A stretch of 64,000 nucleotides of DNA from Microvirga sp. Mcv34 (GCF_024519725.1 NZ_JALJRK010000026.1:1-64000); one strand, 5' to 3'. Shown: positions 17,292-26,738, counted from the stretch's first letter. Translations and numbers: made by a program. The notes: a model not told the origin generated them from the sequence alone.

Positions 17292-17552
17292 TCAGGCGTG
17301 AGCCGGGGTCGGCGTGTAGCCGGCGACCGTGATAATGTTGCTGATCTGGGCCAGGTCAGCAGCGCCCTCGACGGAGACGAGGCGGGCCTCCGGATCGGCA
17401 GTCACCTTCGTGCCCGGGATCGAGCTCTCGATGGCGCTCTTGATCGTGCCGGCGCAATGGCCGCAGGTCATGTCCTCAACGCGGACGGAAATGCCGGCGC
17501 CGGTCGCGGCCGTGGAAACCTGGTCGTTGGAATGCTGGTGGCTGCTGCACAT
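17292..17552 (-). CDS. copZ: CopZ-like copper chaperone (HMA domain)
   Basis: An 86-residue cytosolic protein with one heavy-metal-associated domain. The metal site is VEDMTCGHCAGTIKSAI near residue 25, and the rest follows the beta-alpha-beta pattern ending ITVAGYTPTPAHA. A short His/Ser-rich head (MCSSHQHSNDQ) may add metal ligands. ATG 17552 has AAGGAG eight bases upstream; the frame is open to 17600, but that runs into the promoter. It should carry Cu(I) to the CopA ATPase encoded divergently. It has its own CueR-type promoter and a clear terminator, so it is a one-gene transcript. Confidence 0.9.
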   Translation of the reverse strand: MCSSHQHSNDQVSTAATGAGISVRVEDMTCGHCAGTIKSAIESSIPGTKVTADPEARLVSVEGAADLAQISNIITVAGYTPTPAHA

Positions 17553-17582
17553 GGGATGCTCCTTTGCGAGGTTGATGCCGGG

Positions 17583-17613
17583 ACACTGCAGGTTTCCCAC
17601 ATGGGAAGGTCAA
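17583..17613 (-). promoter_or_regulatory. CueR-type promoter of copZ
   Basis: Minus strand: -35 TTGACC (17613-17608), 19-bp spacer, -10 CAGTGT (17588-17583). The spacer carries ACCTTCCCATGTGGGAAACCT, very close to the classic CueR operator with ACCTTCCC and GGGAA arms. Confidence 0.85.
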
Positions 17614-17673
17614 GTGTCTTTTTTCGGGCTGCGAACTGAAAATTCCCGTGGGCCGAATTCGTCGTTTTAGCGC

Positions 17674-17704
17674 TTGACCTTACCCCAGTGGGAAGCTTTA
17701 TGGA
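17674..17704 (+). promoter_or_regulatory. CueR-type promoter of the copA operon
   Basis: Plus strand: -35 TTGACC (17674-17679), 19-bp spacer and -10 TATGGA (17699-17704). The spacer dyad is ACCTTACCCCAGTGGGAAGCT. The predicted transcript begins about 15 bp before the copA ATG, and cueR is the third gene of the operon, which gives a positive autoregulatory loop. Confidence 0.85.
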
Positions 17705-17730
17705 TTCGTCCGTCTCGTGATCAAAGGATT

Positions 17731-20271
17731 ATGCCCGTGGCGGACAAGCTGTCATCCCTCAATGCCTCGACCTCGCAAATCCTAGGAATTCCCATCTCGG
17801 GAATGACCTGCGCCTCGTGCGTCGGGCGCGTGGAAAAAGCCATCCGTGCCGTCGAGGGCGTGCAGAGCGTTGCGGTTAACCTCGCCACCGAGCGGGCCCA
17901 AGTAACCACTGCGCCAGGCATTCAACCCGAGGCCGTCTTGAATGCCATCCGGAACGCGGGTTACGAACCGCGCGAGGAGAACGCCGACCTGTCGGTTCAC
18001 GGGATGACGTGCGCATCTTGCGTGGGACGCGTCGAGCGCGCACTGAACGCGGTGCCGGGCGTACTGGGAGCGTCCGTCAACCTCGCCACGGAGCGGGCGC
18101 ACATCCGCTACGCAGGCGGCGGCGACGTGCTGGCCGCTGTCATCGCTGCGGCCGAGAAGGCCGGTTATCCCGCTGAGCAGGTGCGCACCGACGCTGCTCA
18201 AGGCGACCGCGAGAAGGAAGCCCGCGCCGCCGAGATCACGCGTTTGCAGCGCTCCCTCATCGTTGCCGCCATCGCGACCATCCCGTTGCTCGTCTTCGAG
18301 ATGGGCTCGCACATGATCGAGGAACTGCACCACTTCCTGGCCGGCAACATCGGCGAGCGCAACATCAAGCTCATCTGCTTCGTCCTCGCCACCATCGTTC
18401 AGTTCGGTCCGGGACGCATCTTCTATGTGAAGGGCTGGCCCGCCTTGCTGCGTGGTGCCCCGGACATGAATTCCCTGGTCATGCTGGGCACCAGCACGGC
18501 CTACGGCTACTCTGTAGTCTCGACCTTCGTGCCGTCCGTGCTGCCGATCGGGATGGATTACACCTATTATGAAGCGGGAGCGGTGATCGTCACCTTGATC
18601 CTACTCGGACGCTTCTTCGAAGCGCGGGCAAAAGGCCGCACCGGCGACGCAATCCGGCGCCTCATGACCCTGCAGGCGAAGACCGCACGGGTGATCAAGG
18701 ATGGTCGGGAGCAGGATGTGCCAGTCGAAGTCGTCCGCGTGGGCGACATCGTGGTGGTTCGCCCGGGTGAACGGGTACCCGTGGACGGCGAAGTGATCTC
18801 CGGTTCCTCCTTCGTCGACGAGTCCATGATCACTGGCGAGCCGATTCCAGCTCAGAAGAATGTCGGCGCCAGCGTTGTCGGCGGCACGGTCAACAAGACG
18901 GGCGCGTTCCAGTTCCGAGCCGCGAAGGTGGGAAGCGATACCGTGCTCGCACAGATCGTGCGCACCGTCGAGGCGGCGCAAGGCGCCAAGCTTCCAATCC
19001 AGGCCATCGTCGACAAGGTGACGATGTGGTTCGTCCCGGTGGTCATGGCGCTGGCCGCCGTCACCTTTCTGGTCTGGCTCGCCTTCGGTCCCGAGCCGGC
19101 TCTCAGCTTCGCGCTCGTCAACGCGGTCGCGGTTCTGATCATCGCCTGCCCCTGTGCCATGGGCTTGGCGACCCCGACCTCGATCATGGTGGGTACCGGC
19201 AAGGCCGCCGAGCTTGGCATCCTGTTCCGCCGGGGCGAGGCCCTTCAGGCCCTGCGCAACACGAAGGTGATTGCCCTCGACAAGACAGGAACCCTCACCA
19301 AGGGCCGTCCGGAACTCACGGACCTCCAGGCTGCCCCAGGCTTCACCGAGGATGACGTGCTGACCCTCGTGGCTTCCGTGGAGACGCGGTCCGAGCATCC
19401 CATTGCCGAGTCAATCGTCGCCGAGGCACGCCGTCGTGGCCTTGCCCTGGCGGAACCCGAGACCTTCGATGGCAAGCCCGGCTTCGGTGTCGTGGCGAAA
19501 GTCAGCGGACGCGAGGTGGTGGTCGGCGCAGATCGTCTCATGGCTCAGCGCGGGCACGACCTCGGCATCTTTGCCGCAACGGCGGAGCGCTTGGCCGGGC
19601 AGGGCAAGTCGCCTCTCTATGCGGCTGTGGACGGGCGCCTTGCCGCAATCATCGCAGTGGCCGACCCCATCAAGGAGACTACGCCGGCGGCTCTCGAGGC
19701 GCTTCGTGGCCTTGGTCTGCGGATCGTCATGATCACCGGAGACAACCGCCGCACGGCTGATGCTATCGCACGGACCCTAGGCGTGGACGAAGTGGTCGCC
19801 GAGGTGTTGCCGACCGACAAGGCCGACGTGGTCAAGCGCCTGCAGAGCGGCGGTGCGGCGGTGGCCTTCGTGGGCGACGGCATCAACGACGCCCCGGCGC
19901 TGGCGCAGGCCGATGTGGGCCTCGCCATCGGCACCGGCACGGACATCGCCATCGAGAGCGCGGATGTGGTGCTCATGTCGGGCGACCTCCGCAACGTGCC
20001 CAACGCGATCGCCCTCTCGCAGGCGACGATCCGCAACATCGGACAGAACCTGTTCTGGGCGTTCGGCTACAATGCCGTGCTGATCCCGGTGGCTGCCGGC
20101 GCGCTTTACCCCACGTTCGGGATTCTGCTCTCCCCGATGGTGGCGGGCCTAGCTATGGCGCTCTCCAGCGTGAGCGTGCTCAGCAACGCCCTGCGTCTGC
20201 GCAGCTTCTCCCCGCCGGTGAGGACCGGTGAGGAGCGGCGGGCGGTCCTGCGCCCGGTGCCAGCGGAGTAG
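17731..20271 (+). CDS. copA: CopA, Cu(I)-exporting P1B ATPase with two HMA domains
   Basis: An 846-residue inner-membrane Cu(I) pump. Two tandem HMA domains each have [12 protein letters not shown] (near residues 23 and 93), similar enough to suggest an internal duplication. Then come the membrane site [16 protein letters not shown], the phosphorylation site [18 protein letters not shown] and [20 protein letters not shown]. The Cu(I)-specific residues of the last helices are visible as FGYNAVLIP and [18 protein letters not shown] 17731 has AAAGGATT in front and lies just after the CueR-type promoter; the longer frame from 17674 starts inside the -35 box. It leads an operon with an oxidoreductase and cueR. 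Confidence 0.95.
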   Translation: MPVADKLSSLNASTSQILGIPISGMTCASCVGRVEKAIRAVEGVQSVAVNLATERAQVTTAPGIQPEAVLNAIRNAGYEPREENADLSVHGMTCASCVGRVERALNAVPGVLGASVNLATERAHIRYAGGGDVLAAVIAAAEKAGYPAEQVRTDAAQGDREKEARAAEITRLQRSLIVAAIATIPLLVFEMGSHMIEELHHFLAGNIGERNIKLICFVLATIVQFGPGRIFYVKGWPALLRGAPDMNSLVMLGTSTAYGYSVVSTFVPSVLPIGMDYTYYEAGAVIVTLILLGRFFEARAKGRTGDAIRRLMTLQAKTARVIKDGREQDVPVEVVRVGDIVVVRPGERVPVDGEVISGSSFVDESMITGEPIPAQKNVGASVVGGTVNKTGAFQFRAAKVGSDTVLAQIVRTVEAAQGAKLPIQAIVDKVTMWFVPVVMALAAVTFLVWLAFGPEPALSFALVNAVAVLIIACPCAMGLATPTSIMVGTGKAAELGILFRRGEALQALRNTKVIALDKTGTLTKGRPELTDLQAAPGFTEDDVLTLVASVETRSEHPIAESIVAEARRRGLALAEPETFDGKPGFGVVAKVSGREVVVGADRLMAQRGHDLGIFAATAERLAGQGKSPLYAAVDGRLAAIIAVADPIKETTPAALEALRGLGLRIVMITGDNRRTADAIARTLGVDEVVAEVLPTDKADVVKRLQSGGAAVAFVGDGINDAPALAQADVGLAIGTGTDIAIESADVVLMSGDLRNVPNAIALSQATIRNIGQNLFWAFGYNAVLIPVAAGALYPTFGILLSPMVAGLAMALSSVSVLSNALRLRSFSPPVRTGEERRAVLRPVPAE

Positions 20272-20280
20272 GGGGGCGTC

Positions 20281-21300
20281 ATGAGTTTCACCGTCACCGT
20301 CGCGAACACCTCCTCAACGTTTGAGGTTGCCGAAGACACCACAATCATCCAGGCGGCCGTAGCCTCCGGAGTAGCCTATCCCTACGGTTGCCAGGTCGGC
20401 CGCTGCGGGACCTGCAAGTCCCGCCTCATCGACGGCGAGGTCGATCACCTCCCGCATACGCCGTTTTCCCTCACGGAGAAGGACAAACAGTCGGGCTTCA
20501 TTCTGGCCTGCCGATCCCGACCGCGCTCCGACTGCATCGTTGCCTGGCTCGGGAGCGACACGGCCGACCATCCTCTGCGCCAGGAGGCGGGACGGGTGGT
20601 GCATCTGGAGCGCGCGGCGCCGGACATCACGATTGTGCATATGCGGCTTGAGGAAGCGGTTCCGCTCAGGTTCTCCGCAGGACAGTATGCTGAACTTACG
20701 TTCCCCGGCTGTCCGCCGCGGCACTACTCCATGGCCAACCAGCCAGGCTCGGACACGCTCGAGTTCCATGTGCGGCATGTCCCCGATGGTTCAACGAGCG
20801 GCTATGTGGCCCGAGCCCTGAAGGTGGGCGATCCGGTCTTCCTGCGCGGCCCGGTCGGGACCGCTCATCTTCGGCCCCGCCAGACAGGACCCATCGTCGC
20901 CGTGGCCGGCGGGTCGGGGCTGGCGCCAATCCTGTCCATTCTCGGCGCAGCCTCCGCCCTCCAACTGACTCAACCGATCCGCCTGTATTTCGCGGCGCGG
21001 ACGAGGGAGGACCTCTATCGGGAGGAGCAGATCCGCGCCCTGACGGAGAACAATTCCAACATCGCCTATACGCCAGTCGTGGCCAATGAAGGCGGGGGTG
21101 GGGGCCGGAAACGGCTCCGTGAGGTCCTTGAGAAGGACTTGGTCGACCTGCAAGGATGGCGAGCTTATCTCGCGGGCTCGCCGCAGCTGGTTGATGGCGT
21201 CACGGAAATCCTGGTGGGCCGGGGACTCGCCCCTGAGCACTGCCATGCAGATGCCTTCTTCACAGAGGCCGAGAAGGCAAGCATTCTAGAGGCCTCCTAA
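20281..21300 (+). CDS. Ferredoxin-FNR fusion oxidoreductase in the copper operon
   Basis: A 339-residue NAD(P)H-dependent electron-transfer protein. Residues 1-90 form a plant-type [2Fe-2S] domain with CQVGRCGTCKSRLIDG and a later Cys in ILACRSRPRSDC. Residues 100-330 form an FAD/NAD(P)-binding reductase module: RHYSMANQPGSD for FAD, VAVAGGSGLAPILSIL for NAD(P), and YLAGSPQLVDG near the end. This is the domain order of oxygenase reductases such as CDP-6-deoxyhexose or phenol hydroxylase reductases. It starts 9 bp after copA and ends 22 bp before cueR, with no oxygenase nearby. A role in reducing Cu(II) or protecting Fe-S enzymes is an inference. Confidence 0.88.
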   Translation: MSFTVTVANTSSTFEVAEDTTIIQAAVASGVAYPYGCQVGRCGTCKSRLIDGEVDHLPHTPFSLTEKDKQSGFILACRSRPRSDCIVAWLGSDTADHPLRQEAGRVVHLERAAPDITIVHMRLEEAVPLRFSAGQYAELTFPGCPPRHYSMANQPGSDTLEFHVRHVPDGSTSGYVARALKVGDPVFLRGPVGTAHLRPRQTGPIVAVAGGSGLAPILSILGAASALQLTQPIRLYFAARTREDLYREEQIRALTENNSNIAYTPVVANEGGGGGRKRLREVLEKDLVDLQGWRAYLAGSPQLVDGVTEILVGRGLAPEHCHADAFFTEAEKASILEAS

Positions 21301-21322
21301 CGTCTGATCACGAGCATATGCG

Positions 21323-21772
21323 ATGAACATTGGTGAAGCAGCGCAAGCCTCCGGCGTATCGGCCAAGATGGTGCGGTATTATGAGAGGATCGGGCTTATC
21401 CGCCCCGCGACACGGACGGAAAGCGGCTACAGGGTCTACAACGATGAGGATGTCCATACCCTGCGGTTCGTCCGGCGCTCGCGGGGCCTAGGCTTCTCCA
21501 TAGAGGAAACGGCAGAGCTTCTGGCCCTCTGGCGCGACAGGGGACGCGCGAGCGCGGACGTGAAGTCCTTCGCGCTCAAACATTTGAAGGATCTGGAGGC
21601 CAAGATCGAATCGCTGCAGTCCATGTGCCGGACGCTTCGGCATCTGGCGAGCAACTGCCATGGAGACGGACGGCCTGACTGTCCGATCCTCGACGATATC
21701 GCGGCATTCGGGCCGGGCGACAAGGAGGCAAAGCGCACGAAGAGCATGACGAACTGTAACCATTCGCACTAA
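21323..21772 (+). CDS. cueR: CueR, copper-responsive MerR-family activator
   Basis: A 149-residue MerR-type regulator. The helix-turn-helix is MNIGEAAQASGVSAKMVRYY. The metal loop has Cys112 and Cys120 (SNCHGDGRPDCPIL), and residue 77 is Ser. All three match E. coli CueR numbering and mark a Cu(I)/Ag(I) sensor. The tail ends in CNHSH, possibly an extra ligand patch. It is the third gene of the copA operon and should activate the CueR-type promoters at 17583-17613 and 17674-17704, and probably those at 3580-3610 and 4636-4666. Confidence 0.93.
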   Translation: MNIGEAAQASGVSAKMVRYYERIGLIRPATRTESGYRVYNDEDVHTLRFVRRSRGLGFSIEETAELLALWRDRGRASADVKSFALKHLKDLEAKIESLQSMCRTLRHLASNCHGDGRPDCPILDDIAAFGPGDKEAKRTKSMTNCNHSH

Positions 21773-22371
21773 CGTGTGCCGCCTGCCTCCAGGCCGAAGG
21801 GAACGACTCTGGCGGCCCTTCGCAGAATGCTTGAGAGCGCAGCAGCGAGGGCGGGATGGTAAGGTCGAGCAGCGCGCAACGGTGATCGTGTGCGTGCTGT
21901 ACGTCCGTAAGATTTAGTATTGCTTCGGCAGGGAAGCCCGTGGTCCTCCGCCGTAGTCGACGCGAATCGCCTCTGCGGCTGGAGCAGCGTCGCGACAAGA
22001 TCAAGTTCACTTCCAACCGCGTCAAACACCAGGTCACCGCGACAAAGCAGACGGAAAAGTGACATCCCCGTCCACCGCGTCGCCCGTGCATTAGACCGTC
22101 TGCGCATCGGGCCTTACATGTCCTGGCTACAGGTGACGGCACATAACCGAAATGTCACCCCAACGCCACCGTTCTGCTGAAAGTTTAGGCTTCGTTTACC
22201 TGTGTGCCTAAATTATGCAAGCCATGTGCTGCTTGCATAAGCAAACCGCATTCCAGGCGCTTCTTTTTTGCACTGCAGCGAATAGATGTCTGACCAGCAA
22301 TTATCCCTTCCTGGTCGATGGACCTGAATGCGTCATTCGGTGTTCACACAAGCTCGGCTAGGAGTTATGTC
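21773..22371. other. Intergenic, no supported gene except an inverted repeat
   Basis: 599 bp after cueR. Open frames on the minus strand (21576-22142, 21769-22107) have no recognised motif and overlap each other. A 10-bp inverted repeat lies at 22211-22238. The downstream end should hold the promoter of the DUF1127 gene. Confidence 0.5.
22211..22238. repeat. Long inverted repeat upstream of the DUF1127 gene
   Basis: Perfect arms TTATGCAAGC and GCTTGCATAA flank an 8-bp centre CATGTGCT. Half-sites TTGCATAA are typical of dimeric regulator targets, and the flanks are AT-rich compared with the rest. It lies 134 bp ahead of the DUF1127 start. It could be an operator or a hairpin. Confidence 0.6.
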
Positions 22372-22578
22372 GTGCTAAAGGCAGCAGAGATCATGTTTCT
22401 ATCGGTCATCATCGGCAAGCTTCGCTCCTCGGCCAAGCGTTGGAAGGCGGCTCGCGAACTGCGCAGCCTCAACGGCCGTGAGCTTTCGGAACTCGGCCTC
22501 ACTCGGGGGAGCCATCAGGACTTTGCCGGAGGCGCGGCCTGGAGGAGCCTGCATCAGATCGTGCTGGAAAGCCGCTGA
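22372..22578 (+). CDS. DUF1127 small protein
   Basis: A 68-residue basic protein. The C-terminal half is the DUF1127/YjiS motif, ARELRSLNGRELSELGLTRG, followed by a short tail. Start chosen at GTG 22372 because AGGAG lies seven bases upstream; ATG 22393 is the alternative and would give 61 residues. DUF1127 proteins in alphaproteobacteria are short RNA-interacting or regulatory proteins linked to phosphate, carbon or stress responses. A strong terminator follows at 22640. Confidence 0.8.
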   Translation: MLKAAEIMFLSVIIGKLRSSAKRWKAARELRSLNGRELSELGLTRGSHQDFAGGAAWRSLHQIVLESR

Positions 22579-22639
22579 TCCGGCAGTCTGAGCTCGGCTC
22601 CCGGCGAGCCAGCTTGTGATGATGTTATAGACGCAACGA

Positions 22640-22677
22640 GTGGGAGGCTGATCCGTCGTCAGCCTCCCACTTCGTTT
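22640..22677 (+). terminator. Intrinsic terminator between DUF1127 gene and gabD
   Basis: A 12-bp perfect stem GTGGGAGGCTGA / TCAGCCTCCCAC with loop TCCGTCG is followed on the plus strand by TTCGTTT. It sits between two convergent genes and may also stop gabD transcription from the other side, though the minus strand has no T-run. Confidence 0.8.
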
Positions 22678-22704
22678 CTGTACCTTCCGAAAGAACGCCG
22701 CAGC

Positions 22705-24159
22705 CTATGAGATGCCGCCGATGTGGAAGGTTTTGGCCGCGAGATACTCTTCGATGCCGAGGTGGGATCCTTCGCGTCCGATGCCGGACTGCTTGATCCC
22801 CCCGAACGGCGCGACCTCCATCGAGACGGAACCCGTATTGAGGCCTACCATGCCCACCTCGATGCGCTCGGCGACACGCCAGGAGCGGTTGAGATCGTTG
22901 GTGTAGAAGTAGGAGGCGAGCCCGTAGGGCGTGTTGTTGGCCATGCGGATCGCCTCGTCTTCCGTCTCGAAGCGGAACAGCGGCGCAACGGGCCCGAAGG
23001 TTTCCTCCTGGGCCAGCCTCATGTCCCATCCGGCGTCCGTCAGGACGGTGGGCTCGAAGAACCGGCCGCCGAGCGGGTGGCTCCTGCCGCCGACCAAAGC
23101 ACGTGCGCCCTTATCGAGTGCGTCCTCGACATGCTCCCGAACCTTGGTCACGGCGGCGCCGTTGATCAGCGGACCAATCGTGACATTGCCGCTCAGGCCA
23201 CTTCCGACCTGAAGGGCCTTGACGGCCTCGCCGACGCGCTCGGCGAAAGCATCGTAAATCTTGGCATGAACGAGAACCCGGTTTGCACAGACGCATGTCT
23301 GCCCGCCATTCCTGAACTTGCTTGCCATCAGGCCCGCTACGGCCGCATCCAGATTGGCGTCCTCGAACACGATAAAGGCCGCATTGCCGCCGAGCTCGAG
23401 GCTCACGCGCTGAATGTTCTGCGCAGCCTGCTCCATCAGCAGCCGGCCGATCTTGGTTGATCCTGTGAATGAGATCTTGCGCACCGTCGGATTTCCCGTC
23501 AGCTCCGCTCCGATCTCCTGCGGCATGCCGGTGACCACGTTGAAGACCCCGGCCGGAATGCCCGCTCGCTCCGCAAGGGCCGCGAGGGCCAAGGCCGAGA
23601 AGGGCGTGAGTTCCGAGGGCTTCACGATGATGCTGCAGCCTGCCGCCAGAGCAGGCGCGCACTTACGCGTGATCATCGCGTTGGGGAAATTCCAGGGCGT
23701 GATCGCTGCGCACACGCCCACCGGCTGCTTGAGCATGATGATGCGGCGGTCGGCGGTAGGGGCGGGAATCGTTTCCCCATAAACCCTGCGCGCCTCCTCG
23801 GCAAACCAGCGCACGAAGCTGGCGCCGTACTGGATCTCGCCGCGCGCCTCGGCGAGAGGCTTGCCCTGCTCCAGGGTCATGATGGCGGCCAGCTCCTCGA
23901 TATGCTCCAGAATGAGCTGGTTCCAGCGCAGGAGGAGGTCCGCGCGCTCCGCTGCACTGGTTTCACGCCAGCGGCTCAAGCCCTCCTCGGCGGCGATGAT
24001 GGCTGCGCGGGTGTCGGCGCCGGAGAGGTCGGGAACATGCCCGATGATCTCTCCTGTCGCCGGATTGTCGACGGGGACCGTGCGGCCCGACTTCGCTGAG
24101 ATCCACTGTCCACCGACATAGGCTTTGGTTCGGAATAGCGGGGTGTGCGTCATATCCAT
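22705..24159 (-). CDS. gabD: Succinate-semialdehyde dehydrogenase family protein
   Basis: A 484-residue NAD(P)-dependent aldehyde dehydrogenase, GabD type, converting succinate semialdehyde to succinate in GABA/putrescine breakdown. Visible: ITPWNFPNAMITRKCAPALA at the cofactor site, SLELGGNAAFIVF with the catalytic Glu near 258, and FRNGGQTCVCANRVLVH with the catalytic Cys near 292. The CxC pair is characteristic of succinate-semialdehyde dehydrogenases, where it acts as a redox switch. Full family length. It is divergent from a LysR gene at 24320, its likely regulator. Confidence 0.87.
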   Translation of the reverse strand: MDMTHTPLFRTKAYVGGQWISAKSGRTVPVDNPATGEIIGHVPDLSGADTRAAIIAAEEGLSRWRETSAAERADLLLRWNQLILEHIEELAAIMTLEQGKPLAEARGEIQYGASFVRWFAEEARRVYGETIPAPTADRRIIMLKQPVGVCAAITPWNFPNAMITRKCAPALAAGCSIIVKPSELTPFSALALAALAERAGIPAGVFNVVTGMPQEIGAELTGNPTVRKISFTGSTKIGRLLMEQAAQNIQRVSLELGGNAAFIVFEDANLDAAVAGLMASKFRNGGQTCVCANRVLVHAKIYDAFAERVGEAVKALQVGSGLSGNVTIGPLINGAAVTKVREHVEDALDKGARALVGGRSHPLGGRFFEPTVLTDAGWDMRLAQEETFGPVAPLFRFETEDEAIRMANNTPYGLASYFYTNDLNRSWRVAERIEVGMVGLNTGSVSMEVAPFGGIKQSGIGREGSHLGIEEYLAAKTFHIGGIS

Positions 24160-24319
24160 GTCGTTCCGGCTCCTCGAGATCTGCCCATGCTAGCGAGGTC
24201 CGACAAAAGAGAATTCTTAATTTGACTGCACGACAGCAGGGACACGAGGGAAATCGACGTCACTTCAGCAGATTCGTGAACTGCCAAGGGGCGATCATGT
24301 CGCGATGGGTACCGGGTCC

Positions 24320-25219
24320 ATGAATCACAGGATGACAATTCAATCACGGCAGGTCGAGGCTTTCCGGGCAGTCATGCTCACCGGCAGCATGACTGCCGCG
24401 GCCGACATGCTCTACGTCACTCAATCCGCCGTCAGTCGCCTCATCCGGGATTTCGAGGCTCATCTTGCCCTGCGGCTCTTCGAGAGGAGAGGGTACCAGG
24501 TCATCCCCACGCCCGATGCCGTCACTCTCTTCGCGGAGGTCGAGCGATCCTTCGTTGGCCTTTCGCGGATTGCGGATATGGCCAAGGCGATCAAAGCGAA
24601 CCAAGCCGGATCGTTACGCGTCGCCGCCATGCCCGTCCTGATGAGCGGCGCCCTGCCCCGCTTCGTCGCCGCGTTCATGCGCAACAGGCCGAACGTACAT
24701 GTCTCTCTCGTCGGTCTGCCAACCCATCTCGTTGTCGAAGCCGTGACGGCAGGACAGGTGGATCTTGGATATGCGGACAACCCGATCGAGCAGCCGCTTC
24801 TCGACGTTGAGCGCTTCGAGGCTGCGGCCGTTGTGATCCTGCCCGAGCATCACAGACTTGCGGCACAGGAGACTATCCGGCCCGCCGATCTCGCCAACGA
24901 GGCCCTTATTAGCGTCTCGACGAAAACGCTGTTCCGGTCGCGCATCGATGCGGCTCTCGCGGACGTTCCCCATCGCATCGTCGCGGAGGCGACACTCGCG
25001 CAGATCGCCTGCCTGCTGGTGAGCGAGGGGGCGGGGCTCAGCATCGTCAGCCCGTACGCGGCCGAGGAGTTTCTCGGGCGGGGACTGGTGGCGCGGCCGT
25101 TCACCACGCGGATCGAGGCAGGATTCATCTCGCTACGCTCTCAGCAGCGCCCTGCCTCGGCTCTCGCCAGTACCTTTCAAGCCGAGTTCGCAGCCCATGC
25201 CCGCCGATGGCGTTCCTAG
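24320..25219 (+). CDS. LysR-family transcriptional regulator
   Basis: A 299-residue LTTR. The N-terminal helix-turn-helix (QVEAFRAVMLTGSMTAAADM, then LYVTQSAVSRLIRDFE) and the periplasmic-binding-protein-like effector domain (SLRVAAMPVLMSG onward) are intact. Starts at 24305, 24320 and 24332 are all in frame; 24320 is chosen by family length, without a strong ribosome-binding site. It lies back to back with gabD and ahead of the three-subunit flavoprotein genes on its own strand, so it could control either or both. The LysR type is common in opine and octopine catabolic operons. Confidence 0.88.
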   Translation: MNHRMTIQSRQVEAFRAVMLTGSMTAAADMLYVTQSAVSRLIRDFEAHLALRLFERRGYQVIPTPDAVTLFAEVERSFVGLSRIADMAKAIKANQAGSLRVAAMPVLMSGALPRFVAAFMRNRPNVHVSLVGLPTHLVVEAVTAGQVDLGYADNPIEQPLLDVERFEAAAVVILPEHHRLAAQETIRPADLANEALISVSTKTLFRSRIDAALADVPHRIVAEATLAQIACLLVSEGAGLSIVSPYAAEEFLGRGLVARPFTTRIEAGFISLRSQQRPASALASTFQAEFAAHARRWRS

Positions 25220-25333
25220 GAGGGGAAGTGCCGGTCATCACATTCCTGCATGCATGTAGAAGCAAATGAAAATTGACGTGATGCTGGCGCGATGGGAACA
25301 CAAGGGACCATTCCACTTCAGGAGGGCGGACGA

Positions 25334-26449
25334 ATGACCGACAGGGACGTTTTGGTCGTCGGCGGTGGTCTTCTGGGCGCATCCATCGCATGGGGACTCG
25401 CCCGCTTGGGCTTGCGTGTCGTCGTGCTCGACGAAGGCGACACCGCCTTCCGCGCCGCCCGGGCGAATTTCGGGCTTGTCTGGGTGCAAGGCAAAGGCCT
25501 CGGCAAGCTGGAATACTCAAACTGGACACAAGCCTCCGCGGCACTTTGGCCGAGCCTTTCCGACGAGCTGAAGCGGGAGACAGGGATCGATCCGGGCTTC
25601 AGCCAGCCCGGAGGCTTCTCCATCCGCCTGACGGAACTGGAGCTGCAGCGTGGGGTCGACGCCATGAACACCCTGCAGGGCCAGCCGAACATCGCCCGGT
25701 ACCCATACGAGATCCTGAACCATCGCGAGACGAAAGCCCGTCTGCCGGCGATCGGCCCCACCGTGGCCGGCTCGATCTACAGCCCGCTCGACGGCCACGC
25801 CAACCCCTTGCGTCTGTATCGCGCGTTCCACGCGGCGCTGCATAAGATGGGAGCCGCCTATTTGCCCGATCATCGGGTCGAGCGGATCAGCCATCAGGAC
25901 GGCGCCTTCACCGTGGAGGGCCCGTGGGGAACCATGTCGGCGGGACGGATCGTGCTCGCGGCGGGCATCGGCAATACCCGCCTAGCCCCGATGGTCGGCC
26001 TCAACGTGCCGCTCGTGCCGAGCCGGGGCCAGATCATCGTGACGGAAAAGACAATGCCGTTCCTGCACCATCCGGTGGGCAACATCCGGCAGGTGGACGA
26101 AGGCGGCGTGATCATCGGGGAGAGCAAGGAGGCGACGATGGATCACCACCGTCCGCGGACCCCCGTTACGGCCGTGCTGGCCGACAGGGCCATGCGCATG
26201 TTCCCGATCATCGGCGAGCTCAATGTAGTGCGGATCTGGGCGGCGTTCCGGATCATCACGCCCGACGGGTTCCCGATCTACGAGCAGTCCCGCACCTGCC
26301 GAGGAGCCTTCGCGGTGGCCTGCCATTCCGGGGTCACTCTCGCCGCCAACCATGCTTTCACCATCGCGGGACACATCGCCCAGGGCGAAATCCCCGCGAG
26401 CCTGTCCACGTTCTCCTCGGAGCGGTTCGATGTTTCGGCGGCTGCCTGA
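25334..26449 (+). CDS. DAO-type subunit of three-component amine dehydrogenase, copy 1
   Basis: A 371-residue flavoprotein of the glycine/D-amino-acid oxidase fold. The Rossmann motif is VLVVGGGLLGASIAWGLARL at the very N-terminus, and the C-terminus retains the FAD loop (AVACHSGVTLAANHAFT). ATG 25334 follows an AGGAGGG ribosome site. It overlaps the next gene by 20 bp, and that one overlaps the third by 4 bp, so the three are translated together. The set (DAO flavoprotein, small [2Fe-2S] protein, disulfide-reductase-fold flavoprotein) matches hydrogen-cyanide synthase HcnABC, opine oxidases and heteromeric D-hydroxyproline dehydrogenase. This subunit would carry the substrate-oxidising flavin. 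Confidence 0.85.
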   Translation: MTDRDVLVVGGGLLGASIAWGLARLGLRVVVLDEGDTAFRAARANFGLVWVQGKGLGKLEYSNWTQASAALWPSLSDELKRETGIDPGFSQPGGFSIRLTELELQRGVDAMNTLQGQPNIARYPYEILNHRETKARLPAIGPTVAGSIYSPLDGHANPLRLYRAFHAALHKMGAAYLPDHRVERISHQDGAFTVEGPWGTMSAGRIVLAAGIGNTRLAPMVGLNVPLVPSRGQIIVTEKTMPFLHHPVGNIRQVDEGGVIIGESKEATMDHHRPRTPVTAVLADRAMRMFPIIGELNVVRIWAAFRIITPDGFPIYEQSRTCRGAFAVACHSGVTLAANHAFTIAGHIAQGEIPASLSTFSSERFDVSAAA

Positions 26450-26738
26450 TCGCCAAGGTGATCTCGTCACCTTCACGTTCGATGGGACGCCGCTCACGGC
26501 TCTCATGGGCGACACCGTCGCCGCCGCACTTCTCGCGGCGGGTGTAACGCGGTTCCGCACGACCCCGGTCTCGGGAGCCGAGCGCGGCCCATATTGCATG
26601 ATGGGTGTCTGCTTCGAGTGCCTCGTGTCGATCAATGGGCGCGGCAATCGACAGGCGTGCCTCACGACGGTCGAGGAAGGGATGCAGGTGGAGACGCAGC
26701 ACGGAGCCGCCACTTACTCGACCGAGATCTCCGCATGA
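26430..26738 (+). CDS. Small (2Fe-2S)-binding subunit, copy 1
   Basis: A 102-residue ferredoxin-like subunit (Fer2_4 type). The cluster residues are GPYCMMGVCFECLVSING near residue 51, with a further Cys in RQACLTTV near 77. It resembles the N-terminal part of the alpha subunit of heterotetrameric sarcosine oxidase and HcnA. ATG 26430 has CGGAG eight bases upstream and lies inside the end of the preceding gene. It should carry electrons between the two flavoprotein subunits. Confidence 0.85.
   Translation: MFRRLPDRQGDLVTFTFDGTPLTALMGDTVAAALLAAGVTRFRTTPVSGAERGPYCMMGVCFECLVSINGRGNRQACLTTVEEGMQVETQHGAATYSTEISA

Noticed and set aside
20281-21300. Reading the reductase as an oxygenase component
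   Set aside because: It has only the [2Fe-2S], FAD and NAD(P) modules of a reductase; no Rieske or di-iron subunit is nearby.
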